64,000 nt of DNA, taken from the NCBI GenBank assembly GCA_948616425.1, contig CAPGBJ010000035.1:1-64000 (forward strand). The letters are read 5' to 3'. The translations under genes and the position numbers were made by a program. This document shows positions 30,983 to 43,051 of this stretch, one piece after another. The stretch's first letter is position 1, and each line of letters opens with the position of its first letter. The stretch comes from an uncultured Oscillospiraceae bacterium (GTDB taxonomy: Bacteria > Bacillota > Clostridia > Oscillospirales > Oscillospiraceae). The notes beneath the pieces were generated by a model. The model did no database searches. It had not been told where the DNA came from and saw nothing but the letters and a program-made list of their open reading frames with translations.

Positions 30983-33916
30983 ATGAGTCTGCGCGTCGGC
31001 ATTGATATCGGTTCCACTACGGTCAAGGTAGCGGTCCTCAGCGAACAGGATAAACTGCTGTTCCGCTCCTATGAGCGGCACTTCTCCAAAACTCGGGAGC
31101 GGGCCCTGGAGACCTTGCACTCCATCCGGGACATGCTGGCCGGGCAGAAGATCAAGGTCACCATCACCGGCTCTGCCGGTCTGGGGGTGGCCGACGCGTC
31201 AGGCATCGACTTTGTCCAGGAAGTCTACGCCACCGCCGCGGCGGTGAATACCTATATTCCAGATACTGACGCGGTCATTGAGCTGGGTGGGGAGGACGCC
31301 AAGATCATCTTTTTCGGCGGCGCCCTGGAAGAGCGGATGAACGGTTCCTGCGCCGGGGGCACCGGCGCCTTCATCGATCAGATGGCCACCCTGATGAACG
31401 TGTCCGTCAGCCAGCTGGACGAGCTGAGCCTGAAGCACGAGAAGATTTACCCCATCGCTTCCCGCTGCGGCGTCTTCGCCAAGAGTGATATCCAGCCCAT
31501 CCTCAACCAGGGCGGGCGGAAGGAGGACGTGGCCGCCTCCATTTTTCAGGCGGTGGTGGACCAGACGGTGGCCGGCCTGACCCAGGGCCGGGAGCTGAAG
31601 GGAAAGATTGTCTTTCTGGGCGGGCCGCTGCACTTCCTCACGGGTCTGCGTCAGCGGTTTGTAGAGACCTTGAAGCTGGACGGCGACCACGCCATTTTCC
31701 CGGAGGACGGCGACTGCTTTGCCGCCATGGGGGCCGCTCTGTGCGCCACCGACTATGCTCCCGCTCCCTTTGAGGCGGTCATGCAGAAGCTAGAGGACAG
31801 CGCCGAGTCCACCACCCTGGTGGACACCATGCCCCCCCTATTTACTAGCCAGGCGGAGTACAACGCCTTCACCGCCCGTCACAATGCCAGCCGCCCCCCC
31901 GAGGCAGACATTTCTACTTACGCCGGTCCCGCCTATCTGGGTATGGACGCCGGCTCCACCACCACCAAGCTGGCCCTCATCGCCCCTGACGGCGGCCTGC
32001 TGTACACTTACTACCACTCCAATCTGGGCAACCCCGTCGCCATCGTCCTAGAGCAGCTCCAGAAGATTTATAAGCTGTGCGGCAACCGCATCACAATCAA
32101 GGGCGCGGCCGTCACCGGCTACGGGGAGGATTTGATTAAAAACGCCTTCAGCTGCGACCTGGGGCTGGTGGAGACCATGGCCCACTACAAGGCCGCCGCC
32201 CACTTCCAGCCCGACGTGGACTTCATCATCGACATCGGCGGCCAGGACATGAAGTGCTTCAAGATCCGCAACGGAGCGGTGGACTCCATCATGCTCAACG
32301 AGGCCTGCTCCTCCGGCTGCGGCTCCTTTATCGAGACCTTCGCCAAAGCCCTGGGGTACAACATTGCCGACTTTGCGCGCCTGGGCCTGTTCACCCAGAA
32401 GCCGGTGAATCTGGGCTCCCGGTGCACCGTATTTATGAACTCCAGCGTGAAGCAGGCCCAAAAGGACGGGGCCAGCGTGGAGGACATCTCCGCCGGGCTG
32501 TCCACCTCCATCGTGAAGAACGCCATCTACAAGGTAATCCGGGCCGCCTCCGCCGACGACTTGGGGAAACATATTGTGGTTCAGGGGGGCACCTTCCTCA
32601 ACGACGCAGTCCTCCGGGCCTTTGAACAGGAGTTGAACCGTGAGGTCACCCGTCCGGTGATCTCCGGCATCATGGGGGCCTTTGGGGCCGCCCTGGCCGC
32701 CCGAGACCTGGGACTGGATCAGTCCACCCTGCTCAGCGCCAAGGCGCTGGAAGCCTTCACCCACACCGCCAAGCCCGCCACCTGCGGGCTGTGTACCAAC
32801 CACTGCTCCCTGACCGTGAATTCCTTCGACGGCGGGCGGCGGTTTGTATCGGGCAACCGGTGCTCCCGCCCCCTGGGGGAGGAGCCCAGCCGTCTGCCCG
32901 ACCTGATGCGGTATAAGTACGCAAAGCTCCGGGCCCTCCAGGGCAAGGGGAGCGGCGACGGCTCCCGGGGGAAGATCGGCATCCCCTTCGGGCTGAACAT
33001 GTACGAGAACCTGCCCTTCTGGTTCGAACTGTTCACCCAGCTCAACTTCGAGGTGGTCCTCTCCCCCGAGTCCTCCCGGAAGCTCTACTTAAAGGGACAG
33101 CGTACCATCCCTTCGGACACGGTGTGCTACCCCGCCAAGCTCCTCCACGGCCACGTGGAGGCCCTGGCGGAGGCGGGGGTGGACGCCATCTTCTACCCCT
33201 GTATGCCCTACAACTTCGACGAGGGGGCGGGGGACAACAACTACAACTGTCCCGTGGTGGCATACTACCCCGAGCTGCTGGCGGCAAACGTGCCCGATTT
33301 GAAGCACGTCCGCTACCTCTACCCCTACTTCGGCCTCCACCGCCCCCGCGACATGGAGCGCAAAGCTGGAGAGTGGTTTTTCAATGAGTTCCACATCCCC
33401 AGGCGGGAGACGGCGGCGGCAGTGAAGTCGGCCTACATCGCCTACAACGCCTACAAAAATGACCTGCGGAACACCGGCCGGACCTACATCGACAACGCCC
33501 GGGCCCAGGGCCGTCCCATCCTGGTGGTGGCCGGCCGGCCCTACCACATGGACCCGGAGATCAACCACGGCATCAACGACCTGATCACCTCCTACGGCTT
33601 CGTCCTGGTCACCGAGGACGCGGTGGCCTGGCTGGAGGACAAGGCCCCCCGTCACGTCCTCAACCAGTGGACCTACCACGCCCGGATGTACAATGCCGCC
33701 CGGTACGTCTGCACTCAGCCCGACATGGAACTCATCCAGCTGGTCTCCTTCGGCTGCGGCATCGACGCCATCACCGGCGACGAGATGCGCTCCATCCTGG
33801 AAACGGGCGGCAAGCTCTATACCCAGCTAAAAATTGACGATATCAGCAACCTGGGGGCGGTAAAAATCCGCATCCGCTCCCTGATGGCCGCCATTGAGGC
33901 CAGAAAGGAGCATTGA
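30983..33916 (+). CDS. 2-Hydroxyacyl-CoA dehydratase activase, double ASKHA ATPase plus DUF2229
   Basis: 977 residues. Two tandem BadF/HgdC-type ATPase units: the first begins VGIDIGSTTVKVAVL (about residue 5) with NGSCAGGTGAFIDQM, the second LGMDAGSTTTKLALI (about 315) with NEACSSGCGSFIETF. The cysteines in these turns hold the bridging [4Fe-4S] cluster. A Cys-rich segment (CGLCTNHC near 612) leads into a DUF2229 domain. Activases use ATP to inject an electron into 2-hydroxyacyl-CoA dehydratases. Usually one polypeptide of about 1400 residues includes the next gene too; here it is split. Substrate unknown. Confidence 0.87.
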   Translation: MSLRVGIDIGSTTVKVAVLSEQDKLLFRSYERHFSKTRERALETLHSIRDMLAGQKIKVTITGSAGLGVADASGIDFVQEVYATAAAVNTYIPDTDAVIELGGEDAKIIFFGGALEERMNGSCAGGTGAFIDQMATLMNVSVSQLDELSLKHEKIYPIASRCGVFAKSDIQPILNQGGRKEDVAASIFQAVVDQTVAGLTQGRELKGKIVFLGGPLHFLTGLRQRFVETLKLDGDHAIFPEDGDCFAAMGAALCATDYAPAPFEAVMQKLEDSAESTTLVDTMPPLFTSQAEYNAFTARHNASRPPEADISTYAGPAYLGMDAGSTTTKLALIAPDGGLLYTYYHSNLGNPVAIVLEQLQKIYKLCGNRITIKGAAVTGYGEDLIKNAFSCDLGLVETMAHYKAAAHFQPDVDFIIDIGGQDMKCFKIRNGAVDSIMLNEACSSGCGSFIETFAKALGYNIADFARLGLFTQKPVNLGSRCTVFMNSSVKQAQKDGASVEDISAGLSTSIVKNAIYKVIRAASADDLGKHIVVQGGTFLNDAVLRAFEQELNREVTRPVISGIMGAFGAALAARDLGLDQSTLLSAKALEAFTHTAKPATCGLCTNHCSLTVNSFDGGRRFVSGNRCSRPLGEEPSRLPDLMRYKYAKLRALQGKGSGDGSRGKIGIPFGLNMYENLPFWFELFTQLNFEVVLSPESSRKLYLKGQRTIPSDTVCYPAKLLHGHVEALAEAGVDAIFYPCMPYNFDEGAGDNNYNCPVVAYYPELLAANVPDLKHVRYLYPYFGLHRPRDMERKAGEWFFNEFHIPRRETAAAVKSAYIAYNAYKNDLRNTGRTYIDNARAQGRPILVVAGRPYHMDPEINHGINDLITSYGFVLVTEDAVAWLEDKAPRHVLNQWTYHARMYNAARYVCTQPDMELIQLVSFGCGIDAITGDEMRSILETGGKLYTQLKIDDISNLGAVKIRIRSLMAAIEARKEH

Positions 33917-33917
33917 T

Positions 33918-35252
33918 ATGGCAAGACTGGTCTATGACGACACCGGCCGTCTTCTGTTCACCAAGGAGATGAAGGAGGAGTACACCCTCCTCATGCCCCA
34001 GATGCTGCCCGTCCACTTCGGCATGATGAAAAAGCTGTTGGAGTGCGAGGGCTACAAGGTGGACATGCTCACCACCAACCACCGGGGGATCGTGGACGAG
34101 GGGCTCAAATACGTCCACAACGACACCTGCTACCCCGCCCTGCTGGTCATCGGCCAGCTTATCGACGCAGTGAAGCACGGGGGGTACGACTCCCACAAGG
34201 TGGGTCTGCTCATCACCCAGACTGGGGGCGGCTGCCGGGCCTCCAACTACATCCACCTGCTGCGCAAGGCCCTGGAGAAGGCCGACATGGCCTATATCCC
34301 GGTGGTGTCGGTCAACCTGTCCGGGCTGGAGAAAAACCCCGGCTTCTCCCTCACCCTGCCCTTTGTCCGCAAGGCGGTATACGCCATGATGTATGGCGAC
34401 ATCATTGTCAACGTGGCCAACCAGGTCCGACCCTACGAGGTGGAGGCGGGAGCCGCCGACGCCATGACTGACCGCTGGTCCCAAAAGCTGGTGGACGGCT
34501 TCCAGGCGGGACGGGGCATGAGCCGCAAGCAGATGCGGACCAACTTTGACCAGATCTGCGCCGACTTCGCCGCCATCCCCGTGGCAGGGGACCCCAAGAT
34601 CCGGGTGGGAGTTGTGGGCGAGATCTATGTGAAATTTGCCCCCCTGGGCAACAACAATCTGGAAAAATTCCTCCTGTCCGAGGGGGTAGAGCCGGTGGTC
34701 CCCGGCCTCACCGACTTTATCATTTTCAAGATCTATAACCGGGTGGCCGATGTGGAACTCTACGGCGGCAAGTGGATTAAGAAATTCGCCTGCTCCCTGT
34801 TTATGAAGTACATCGAGGCCTGCCAACGGGACATGATCGCCGCCCTGGAGCAGTCGGGCCGCTTCCGGGCCCCGGGCACTTTTCAGGACCTGCACCGCTT
34901 GGTCCAGGGCTACCTGGGGGCCGGCAACAAGAGGGGAGAGGGCTGGCTGCTCACCGCGGAGATGCTGGAACTCATCCACTCGGGCACCAACAACATCGTC
35001 TGCACCCAGCCTTTCGGCTGCCTGCCCAACCACATTGTAGGCAAGGGGATGATCCGCAAGCTGAAGGACGAGTACCCCTACAGCAACGTAGTGGCCATCG
35101 ACTACGACCCCGGCGCCACTAAAATCAACCAGGAGAACCGAATTAAGCTGATGCTGGCCAACGCCAAAGGGCTTACCCGCCAGGAGCCCGCGCGCCCCCG
35201 CCCAGAACCTCAGACCGCACGGGAACCTCAACTGGCCCACGCAAATATTTAA
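33918..35252 (+). CDS. 2-Hydroxyacyl-CoA dehydratase-related protein (C-terminal half of the activase system)
   Basis: 444 residues, matching the C-terminal HgdB-like part of large activase-related proteins. Seen: HNDTCYPALLVIGQ, LITQTGGGCRASNY, VGVVGEIYVKF and CTQPFGCLPNH, with conserved cysteines likely to hold an Fe-S cluster. Start: ATG 33918 with AAAGGAG seven bases before; the preceding gene ends one base earlier at 33916. The separate ribosome site argues for two true genes, not a sequencing frameshift. A hairpin follows at 35259. Confidence 0.85.
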   Translation: MARLVYDDTGRLLFTKEMKEEYTLLMPQMLPVHFGMMKKLLECEGYKVDMLTTNHRGIVDEGLKYVHNDTCYPALLVIGQLIDAVKHGGYDSHKVGLLITQTGGGCRASNYIHLLRKALEKADMAYIPVVSVNLSGLEKNPGFSLTLPFVRKAVYAMMYGDIIVNVANQVRPYEVEAGAADAMTDRWSQKLVDGFQAGRGMSRKQMRTNFDQICADFAAIPVAGDPKIRVGVVGEIYVKFAPLGNNNLEKFLLSEGVEPVVPGLTDFIIFKIYNRVADVELYGGKWIKKFACSLFMKYIEACQRDMIAALEQSGRFRAPGTFQDLHRLVQGYLGAGNKRGEGWLLTAEMLELIHSGTNNIVCTQPFGCLPNHIVGKGMIRKLKDEYPYSNVVAIDYDPGATKINQENRIKLMLANAKGLTRQEPARPRPEPQTAREPQLAHANI

Positions 35253-35258
35253 TGACAA

Positions 35259-35290
35259 AAGCCGCAGACCAAACAAATGGGCTGCGGCTT
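35259..35290 (+). terminator. Weak terminator hairpin after the activase operon
   Basis: AAGCCGCAG/CTGCGGCTT, 9-bp stem with a 14-base loop; only a short T-rich tail. Confidence 0.5.
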
Positions 35291-35306
35291 CTCAGAGGAT
35301 GAAATT

Positions 35307-35735
35307 ATGATTCGAGCAATGCAGGAAGCTGATCTGGCCGGCGTCGCGGACATCTGGCTGGATACCAATCTCAAAGCCCACCATTTTATTTCCCCTCAGT
35401 ACTGGAGGGACAACTTCCAATACCTGCGGGAACTGCTCCCCCAGGCAGAGGTCTACGTTTGGGAAGACGAGTCCACACATCGGATCGTTGGTTTTATTGG
35501 GTTGAATGGAGAATACATCTCAGGAATTTTCGTACAAAGCAGCGCACAGTCCGGCGGAATCGGCAAAAAGCTGCTGGACTATGTCAAGGGCATCAAACCG
35601 CGGCTCACACTGCATGTCTATCAGAAGAACTCCCGCGCAGTGACATTCTATCAACGGGAAGGGTTTTGCATCCAGGGCGAACACACCGACGACAACACCG
35701 GCGAAGCAGAATACCTCATGAAGTGGGGCCTGTAA
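35307..35735 (+). CDS. GNAT family N-acetyltransferase
   Basis: 142 residues from the ATG at 35307 (GAGG site eight bases before; longer frame begins inside the upstream hairpin). Acetyl-CoA fold: MIRAMQEADLAGVADIW, IVGFIGLNGEYISGIFV, the SGGIGKKLLDYV pyrophosphate loop (Q/RxxGxG/A type) and VTFYQREGF. Resembles the YjaB-like branch. Substrate unknown. Confidence 0.85.
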   Translation: MIRAMQEADLAGVADIWLDTNLKAHHFISPQYWRDNFQYLRELLPQAEVYVWEDESTHRIVGFIGLNGEYISGIFVQSSAQSGGIGKKLLDYVKGIKPRLTLHVYQKNSRAVTFYQREGFCIQGEHTDDNTGEAEYLMKWGL

Positions 35736-35737
35736 CA

Positions 35738-35774
35738 AGGCGGTCAGATGTTCCATCGGAATATCTGACCGCCT
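35738..35774. terminator. Hairpin between GNAT and clpC
   Basis: 12-bp stem AGGCGGTCAGAT with complement, between convergent genes; no long T-run. Confidence 0.6.
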
Positions 35775-35779
35775 GATCT

Positions 35780-38209
35780 CTATACCAGCCGCACCTTCAC
35801 CTGGTCCCCCTGGGCTGAGACACACAGGGTGTCCCCCTTCTTCAGCTGGCCAGTCAGCATCAGGTCGGCGGCGGGGTCCTCCACCAGAGAGGCGATGGCC
35901 CGGCGGAGGGGCCGGGCGCCATACTCCCGGTTGCTGCCCTTGCCAGCCAGGAGGGAGACGGCCTCCTCCTCCACCGCCATCGCAATCCCCAGCTTGTCCA
36001 GCCGTTGACCGGTCTCGGACAGCAGTTGTCGGGTGATGGCGTTGAGGGTCTCACCGCTGAGGGGGTGGAAGACCAGTGTGGCGTCCAGCCGGTTCAAAAA
36101 CTCCGGCGCAAAGGTGTTGGATGCGTCAGACAGCACCGCCCGCTCCAGTTCCTCCCGCTCCGCCTCCCCTCCAGCCGCGAACCCCAGCCGCTTTCCCTTG
36201 GCAAATCGCTGGGCCCCTAAGTTGGAAGTCATTACCAGCACGGTATTGCGAAAGTCGGTTTTCTTCCCCTGGGCATCGGTGAGCACCCCCTCCTCCATCA
36301 CTTGGAGCAGGATGGACCATATGTCGCGGTGCGCCTTCTCCAGCTCGTCCAGCAAAACCACCGACCAGGGGTGCCGGCGGACCCGTTCCGTAAGCTGTCC
36401 CCCCTCCTCGTGGCCCACATAGCCCGGGGGGGAGCCCAGAAGACGGGACACCGTGTGCCCCTCCATATACTCAGACATATCAAAGCGAAGCAGGGCCTCC
36501 TCACTGCCGAAGAGGGCCGCAGCCAGAGAGCGGCACAGCTGGGTTTTGCCCACCCCGCTGGGCCCCAGAAGGAGAAAGCAGCCCACTGGGCGCCGGGGGT
36601 CTTTCAGGCCCAGCCGCCCTCGGCGGATGGCTTTTACAACCGTTTCCACTGCCCTGTCCTGACCAAGAAGACGGCGGCGCAGCTGGCTATCCAGCTCAGC
36701 CAGCGCCTTCCGGTCCGCCTCGTCCGGATCACAGATGGGCACCCCGGTCCACTGGGCCAGCACCGCCTGGATGTGGTGGGATTCCACAGCGAACTGGCCC
36801 TGGCCGGACTGCCATTTCTGCCGCTCCCCCTCCAGCTCCCGTTTAAAGTCCCGCTCCACATTGCGCAAAATGGCCGCCTGCTCAAAGTCCTGCCGGCGCA
36901 CCGCGTCGGCCAGTTGGCGGTTCGCCTGGGACACCCGCCCCTCCAGCCGCTGAAGTTCCGGGGGCAGAGCCTTCCCCGATAGTCGGGCTTGCGCCGCCGC
37001 CTCGTCTACCAAATCAATCGCCTTATCTGGCAGAAATCGCTGGGGCAGGTAGCGGCAGGACAGATCCACCGCCGCCTCCAACGCAGCGTCAGAAATGATC
37101 AGGTGGTGGTGGGCCTCATACCGGCCCCGGAGCCCCTGTAAAATCTCCAGCGTCTCCGCCCGACTGGGTTCTCTGACTGTGACAGGCTGGAAGCGCCGCT
37201 CCAGCGCCGCATCCTTTTCGATATATTTTCGATACTCATCAATGGTGGTGGCCCCGATCACCTGCAATTCCCCTCGGCTGAGGGCGGGCTTGAGGATATT
37301 GGCGGCATCAATGGCCCCCTCGGCGCTGCCCGCCCCCACGATGGTGTGCAGCTCATCAATGAAGAGGATAATATTTCCTGCCCGGCGCACCTCCTGAAGG
37401 ACATGCTTCAGCTTCTCCTCAAACTCCCCCCGATACTTGGTGCCCGCCACCATGGCGGACAGGTCCAGGGCGTACACCCGCTTCCCCAGCAGATGCTGGG
37501 GGGCAGCGCCGTCAGCAATGGCAATGGCCAGCCCCTCCACTACAGCGGTCTTACCCACTCCAGGTTCGCCAATGAGGGCCGGATTGTTCTTTGTGCGTCG
37601 GGATAGAATCTGAATCACCCGCTCCAGTTCCTCTTTCCGTCCAATCACCGGATCCAGCCGCCCTTCCCCCGCCATGCGGGTCAGATCTCTAGCGCACTGG
37701 TCCAGCTGTCGGGTGTCGCGGTCGGAGCGGGTCTCCGGCTCCCGTACCCGGGGTTTTTGAGGCGGCACCTCCTCTCCACCCAGAGATGCACATACCGCAC
37801 GGTACAGCTCCTCTCCATCCACCCCACAGTGGCCCAGCAGTCGGGAGGCGCCGCTGCTCTTGCCCCGCAGCAGGCCCAACAGCAAATGTTCCGAGTTCAC
37901 CGCCCGCTGACCCAGTCGGCGGCTCTCCTCCACCGCCCCTTGAATCGCCAGGCAGCAATTCGGCGTCAGCCCCTGGTGAATAGACTGGGCCGGCACCCCC
38001 GTCCCCACCCGCTGGGCAATGGCCAGGCGCAGGGATCGGCTGTCTGCCCCCGCCCGGCGCAGGGCCATAGCGGCGGGGCTGAATTCCTGGCTGGCAAGGC
38101 CTAACAGAAGGTGTTCGCTGCCCACATAGCTGTGGCCCAGTCGGGCGGCGTTCTCCTGGGCCAGTCGGATAGCCCCCAGAGCGGTGGATGTGAATTGGCT
38201 GTCTGCCAT
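35780..38209 (-). CDS. clpC: AAA+ unfoldase ClpC
   Basis: 809 residues. Two N-terminal Clp repeats (GHSYVGSEHLLLGLA and VNSEHLLLGLL), AAA1 (GEPGVGKTAVVEG, Walker B ILFIDELHTIVG), a short middle/UVR-like segment (about 415-460) and AAA2 (GPSGVGKTQLCRS). It feeds proteins to ClpP for degradation. No ctsR, mcsA or mcsB precedes it and I see no CtsR heptad; the minus-strand upstream region has a TATGAT -10 but only a weak -35. Start at 38209 with GAGGTG eight bases before. Confidence 0.92.
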   Translation of the reverse strand: MADSQFTSTALGAIRLAQENAARLGHSYVGSEHLLLGLASQEFSPAAMALRRAGADSRSLRLAIAQRVGTGVPAQSIHQGLTPNCCLAIQGAVEESRRLGQRAVNSEHLLLGLLRGKSSGASRLLGHCGVDGEELYRAVCASLGGEEVPPQKPRVREPETRSDRDTRQLDQCARDLTRMAGEGRLDPVIGRKEELERVIQILSRRTKNNPALIGEPGVGKTAVVEGLAIAIADGAAPQHLLGKRVYALDLSAMVAGTKYRGEFEEKLKHVLQEVRRAGNIILFIDELHTIVGAGSAEGAIDAANILKPALSRGELQVIGATTIDEYRKYIEKDAALERRFQPVTVREPSRAETLEILQGLRGRYEAHHHLIISDAALEAAVDLSCRYLPQRFLPDKAIDLVDEAAAQARLSGKALPPELQRLEGRVSQANRQLADAVRRQDFEQAAILRNVERDFKRELEGERQKWQSGQGQFAVESHHIQAVLAQWTGVPICDPDEADRKALAELDSQLRRRLLGQDRAVETVVKAIRRGRLGLKDPRRPVGCFLLLGPSGVGKTQLCRSLAAALFGSEEALLRFDMSEYMEGHTVSRLLGSPPGYVGHEEGGQLTERVRRHPWSVVLLDELEKAHRDIWSILLQVMEEGVLTDAQGKKTDFRNTVLVMTSNLGAQRFAKGKRLGFAAGGEAEREELERAVLSDASNTFAPEFLNRLDATLVFHPLSGETLNAITRQLLSETGQRLDKLGIAMAVEEEAVSLLAGKGSNREYGARPLRRAIASLVEDPAADLMLTGQLKKGDTLCVSAQGDQVKVRLV

Positions 38210-38365
38210 GGTAGCATCACCTCAGAATCAAGTCTTTTTACCATCATACCCGGATTTTTCAGAGTTTAGCCAACCTGTTCCAATGACAGAATTTTCTCCA
38301 CCCTGTCCCCTGCGTATTCCCCCGTCAGGCACATTGATATTTTTACCTACTCCAAAAATTTATCA

Positions 38366-38393
38366 TTGCATTTTTTTTAAAATGTGCTAGAAT
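38366..38393 (+). promoter_or_regulatory. Promoter of the ferredoxin gene
   Basis: TTGCAT (38366-38371), 16 bases including an A/T tract, TAGAAT (38388-38393). A strong-looking promoter for a single small gene. Confidence 0.7.
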
Positions 38394-38426
38394 AGGGAGT
38401 ACCATTTTAATGGAGGTGTACATATT

Positions 38427-38597
38427 ATGGCCTATGTTATCAGTGACGCTTGCATCAGCTGCGGTTCCTGCGTTGACGGTTGCCCCGTGGGCGCCATCTC
38501 TCAGGGCGACTCCCAGTACGTCATCGACGCTGGCGCCTGCATTGATTGCGGTTCCTGCGCTGGCACCTGCCCCATGAGCGCAATCTCTCAGGGTTAA
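38427..38597 (+). CDS. 2[4Fe-4S] ferredoxin
   Basis: 56 residues, typical clostridial ferredoxin. Two matching halves: CISCGSCVDGCPVGAISQG and CIDCGSCAGTCPMSAISQG, each giving Cys-x2-Cys-x2-Cys-x3-Cys-Pro for one cluster. Carries low-potential electrons between oxidoreductases, hydrogenase and Bcd/Etf-type enzymes. ATG at 38427 behind GGAGG. Own promoter and terminator, so a monocistronic gene. Confidence 0.96.
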   Translation: MAYVISDACISCGSCVDGCPVGAISQGDSQYVIDAGACIDCGSCAGTCPMSAISQG

Positions 38598-38602
38598 CCC
38601 AC

Positions 38603-38636
38603 AAAAAACAGCGCCGGGTCTCCGGCGTTGTTTTTA
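38603..38636 (+). terminator. Terminator of the ferredoxin gene
   Basis: Stem AACAGCGCCGG/CCGGCGTTGTT followed by T-run. Confidence 0.88.
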
Positions 38637-38680
38637 TGTTATTACATAGTTTTTATAATTATATTTGGTCATATTTCATA

Positions 38681-38709
38681 TTGATATTTCCCGTCTCTTC
38701 GGATATACT
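38681..38709 (+). promoter_or_regulatory. Promoter of the hemolysin III-type gene
   Basis: TTGATA (38681-38686), 17 bases, TATACT (38704-38709). Confidence 0.75.
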
Positions 38710-38762
38710 TGTAAGCAGAAGAAATCCGTCCGCTGTCCCCTCTCTGGAAAGGAGTATGTCCT

Positions 38763-39485
38763 ATGCGCGCCAATACTTTAACAACATCTGTCCCCATAAC
38801 AGTTTCTAAGCCCCGCCGCCGTGGAGAGATCCGCGACCCCTACGATGGTCTACGCCCCTGGTCTGCCATCACCCACGGGTTGGGAGCAGTGCTGGCACTT
38901 TTGGGCACTGCCGCTCTGCTGATCCGGTCGGCCCTGCTGGGCAAATGGCTGCTATGTGGGCTGTTTGCCATCTACGGGATGTCTATGATCTGCCTGTACA
39001 CCGCCAGCACCCTGTACCACTGTCTCAATGTCTCGGTCCCCGGCCGGCTGGCCCTGCGCAAGTACGACCATTGCTCTATCTACCTGCTCATCGCTGGCAG
39101 CTACACCCCGCTGTGCCTCACCGTCCTGCGCAGCAGCGGTGGGATTCCCTTGGCCATCGCCGTGTGGACCCTGGCCGCCGCGGGTACGGCGCTCACCATT
39201 GCCAAGCTCTCCATTCCCCGGTGGCTCACCAGCACCATCTATCTGGCTATGGGCTGGCTGGCCATTTTCGCCATTGTGCCCATCTACCGAGCCCTGCCCT
39301 ATCAGGGCTTCTTCTGGCTGCTGACCGGGGGCTTGCTGTACACTGTAGGCGGCGTGCTCTACGCCATCAAGTGGCCGGGGCGAGATAACCCACAATTTGG
39401 CTGTCACGAAATTTTTCATCTGTTCATTCTCCTAGGCAGCGTTGCCCACTTCGTGATGATGTACCAGGTCGTGCTCCCGTTATAA
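38763..39485 (+). CDS. Hemolysin III family (PAQR-type) membrane protein
   Basis: 240 residues with seven hydrophobic segments. Family residues seen: SAITHGLGA near the first segment, TASTLYHCL, KYDHCSIYLLIAGSYTP and the C-terminal GCHEIFHLFILLGS, giving the Ser/Asp/His zinc site of PAQR proteins. Physiological role in bacteria is unclear, perhaps membrane lipid homeostasis. Start at 38763 has AGGAG eight bases before. Confidence 0.9.
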   Translation: MRANTLTTSVPITVSKPRRRGEIRDPYDGLRPWSAITHGLGAVLALLGTAALLIRSALLGKWLLCGLFAIYGMSMICLYTASTLYHCLNVSVPGRLALRKYDHCSIYLLIAGSYTPLCLTVLRSSGGIPLAIAVWTLAAAGTALTIAKLSIPRWLTSTIYLAMGWLAIFAIVPIYRALPYQGFFWLLTGGLLYTVGGVLYAIKWPGRDNPQFGCHEIFHLFILLGSVAHFVMMYQVVLPL

Positions 39486-39503
39486 TCTATCATTCTTCCG
39501 CAC

Positions 39504-39534
39504 TGCGGGTCGGGGGTCTCCCGCCCCGCAAAAT
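39504..39534 (+). terminator. Terminator after the hemolysin III-type gene
   Basis: TGCGGG-T-CGGG stem with its complement, followed by an A/T-rich stretch. Confidence 0.55.
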
Positions 39535-39603
39535 ATTTTGAAAATCCCTGGACTGTTCCACCGCATCAGGGCGTAGAGTGCCCTCAAGGACCGGTTCCAC
39601 CAT

Positions 39604-39641
39604 AAAAGGAGAGGTCCCCGTCGTGTGTCGGGAACCTCTCT
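39604..39641 (-). terminator. Terminator of clpB
   Basis: Minus strand GAGAGGTTCCCG/CGGGGACCTCTC stem ending in TTTTA. Confidence 0.78.
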
Positions 39642-39645
39642 ATTC

Positions 39646-42240
<2,595 letters not shown>

Positions 42241-42324
42241 ACTGACACTCCTTTCAGGAAAACCTACGGTATATCTGTAGTATAGGCCGCTCCCTGAGAA
42301 AAAGCATGAACAGAGTGTGAATTT

Positions 42325-42351
42325 TTAGCACTCTTCTTTTTAGAGTGCTAA
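42325..42351 (-). promoter_or_regulatory. CIRCE operator (HrcA site) of clpB
   Basis: Perfect TTAGCACTC-N9-GAGTGCTAA. A TAAAAT -10-like hexamer directly precedes it on the minus strand. Confidence 0.95.
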
Positions 42352-42445
42352 TTTTACCCTGGAGAGAGATTGCTGGAGACAGGACATCGAGAATAAAGGG
42401 GCCAAACATATTCTGAGGGGGAAAGGCAAACCTGAGTCAAACGCA

Positions 42446-42479
42446 AACAGCGCCCTGGAGTCCTCTCCAGGGCGCTGTT
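42446..42479 (-). terminator. Terminator of the CD1247-type gene
   Basis: 14-bp stem AACAGCGCCCTGGA with its complement, 20 bases after the stop codon. Confidence 0.75.
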
Positions 42480-42498
42480 GCTGAGCAGAAAGAAGAGG

Positions 42499-42915
42499 TT
42501 ACTCCTCCTCTACTGGTACCTCTTCCTCGTCATCATCGGACAGTTCCATGGCGAAACGGGAGCCGCAGTTGGGACACTCCACTTCGCCAGAGGCCAAAGC
42601 CTCCTCATCAATCATCAGCGGTTCGTTGCAGGAGGGACACTCCACCTCAAACCAGTCGTCATCATAATCCTCGTCTTGGGCGTCATAGTCCTCATCAAAG
42701 ACGATATCCTCCACATCGGACAGGTCATCGGACAACACATCAATCTCTTCGCCCAAATTAAGAGCATTCTCCTCTAAATCCTCCACAGACATAGCCAGCT
42801 CCTCCATAATGCCAATCATTACAGAGATAAGCTTGCCCTCTTTGGATTTTTCGGTGTCCAGGTTCAGCCCCTCGGCCAGCCCTTTCAAATAGGCAACTTT
42901 TTCGGAAATAGTCAT
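42499..42915 (-). CDS. CD1247 N-terminal-domain zinc-ribbon protein
   Basis: 138 residues. N-terminal helical domain (MTISEKVAYLKGLAEGLNLD) as in C. difficile CD1247, a highly acidic middle (about 60-85) and a C-terminal zinc ribbon with CPSC and CPNC. Widespread in Clostridia, function unknown; the acidic region and ribbon suggest binding to a nucleic-acid-associated protein (speculative). Start behind a GAAAGG-type site. Next gene upstream on the strand is efp. Confidence 0.8.
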   Translation of the reverse strand: MTISEKVAYLKGLAEGLNLDTEKSKEGKLISVMIGIMEELAMSVEDLEENALNLGEEIDVLSDDLSDVEDIVFDEDYDAQDEDYDDDWFEVECPSCNEPLMIDEEALASGEVECPNCGSRFAMELSDDDEEEVPVEEE

Positions 42916-43051
42916 AGTCGTTTCCCTTTCTGAGGCAATGCCTCAATGATCACACTTCGCCCCATGCTCCGCAGTGCAGCGTCAGAAAGCCGTGTCAGCA
43001 GCTTCTCACTTCAGTTCAGGGCGGCTGCTCACCTCATAGAAGCTCAGACAA

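Noticed and set aside
30941..30983. Earlier ATG for the activase gene
   Set aside because: It coincides with the predicted transcription start and has no ribosome site; the ATG at 30983 has one.
33843..35276. 477-residue open frame opposite the second activase gene
   Set aside because: Mirror of a conserved gene; no start site or family resemblance.
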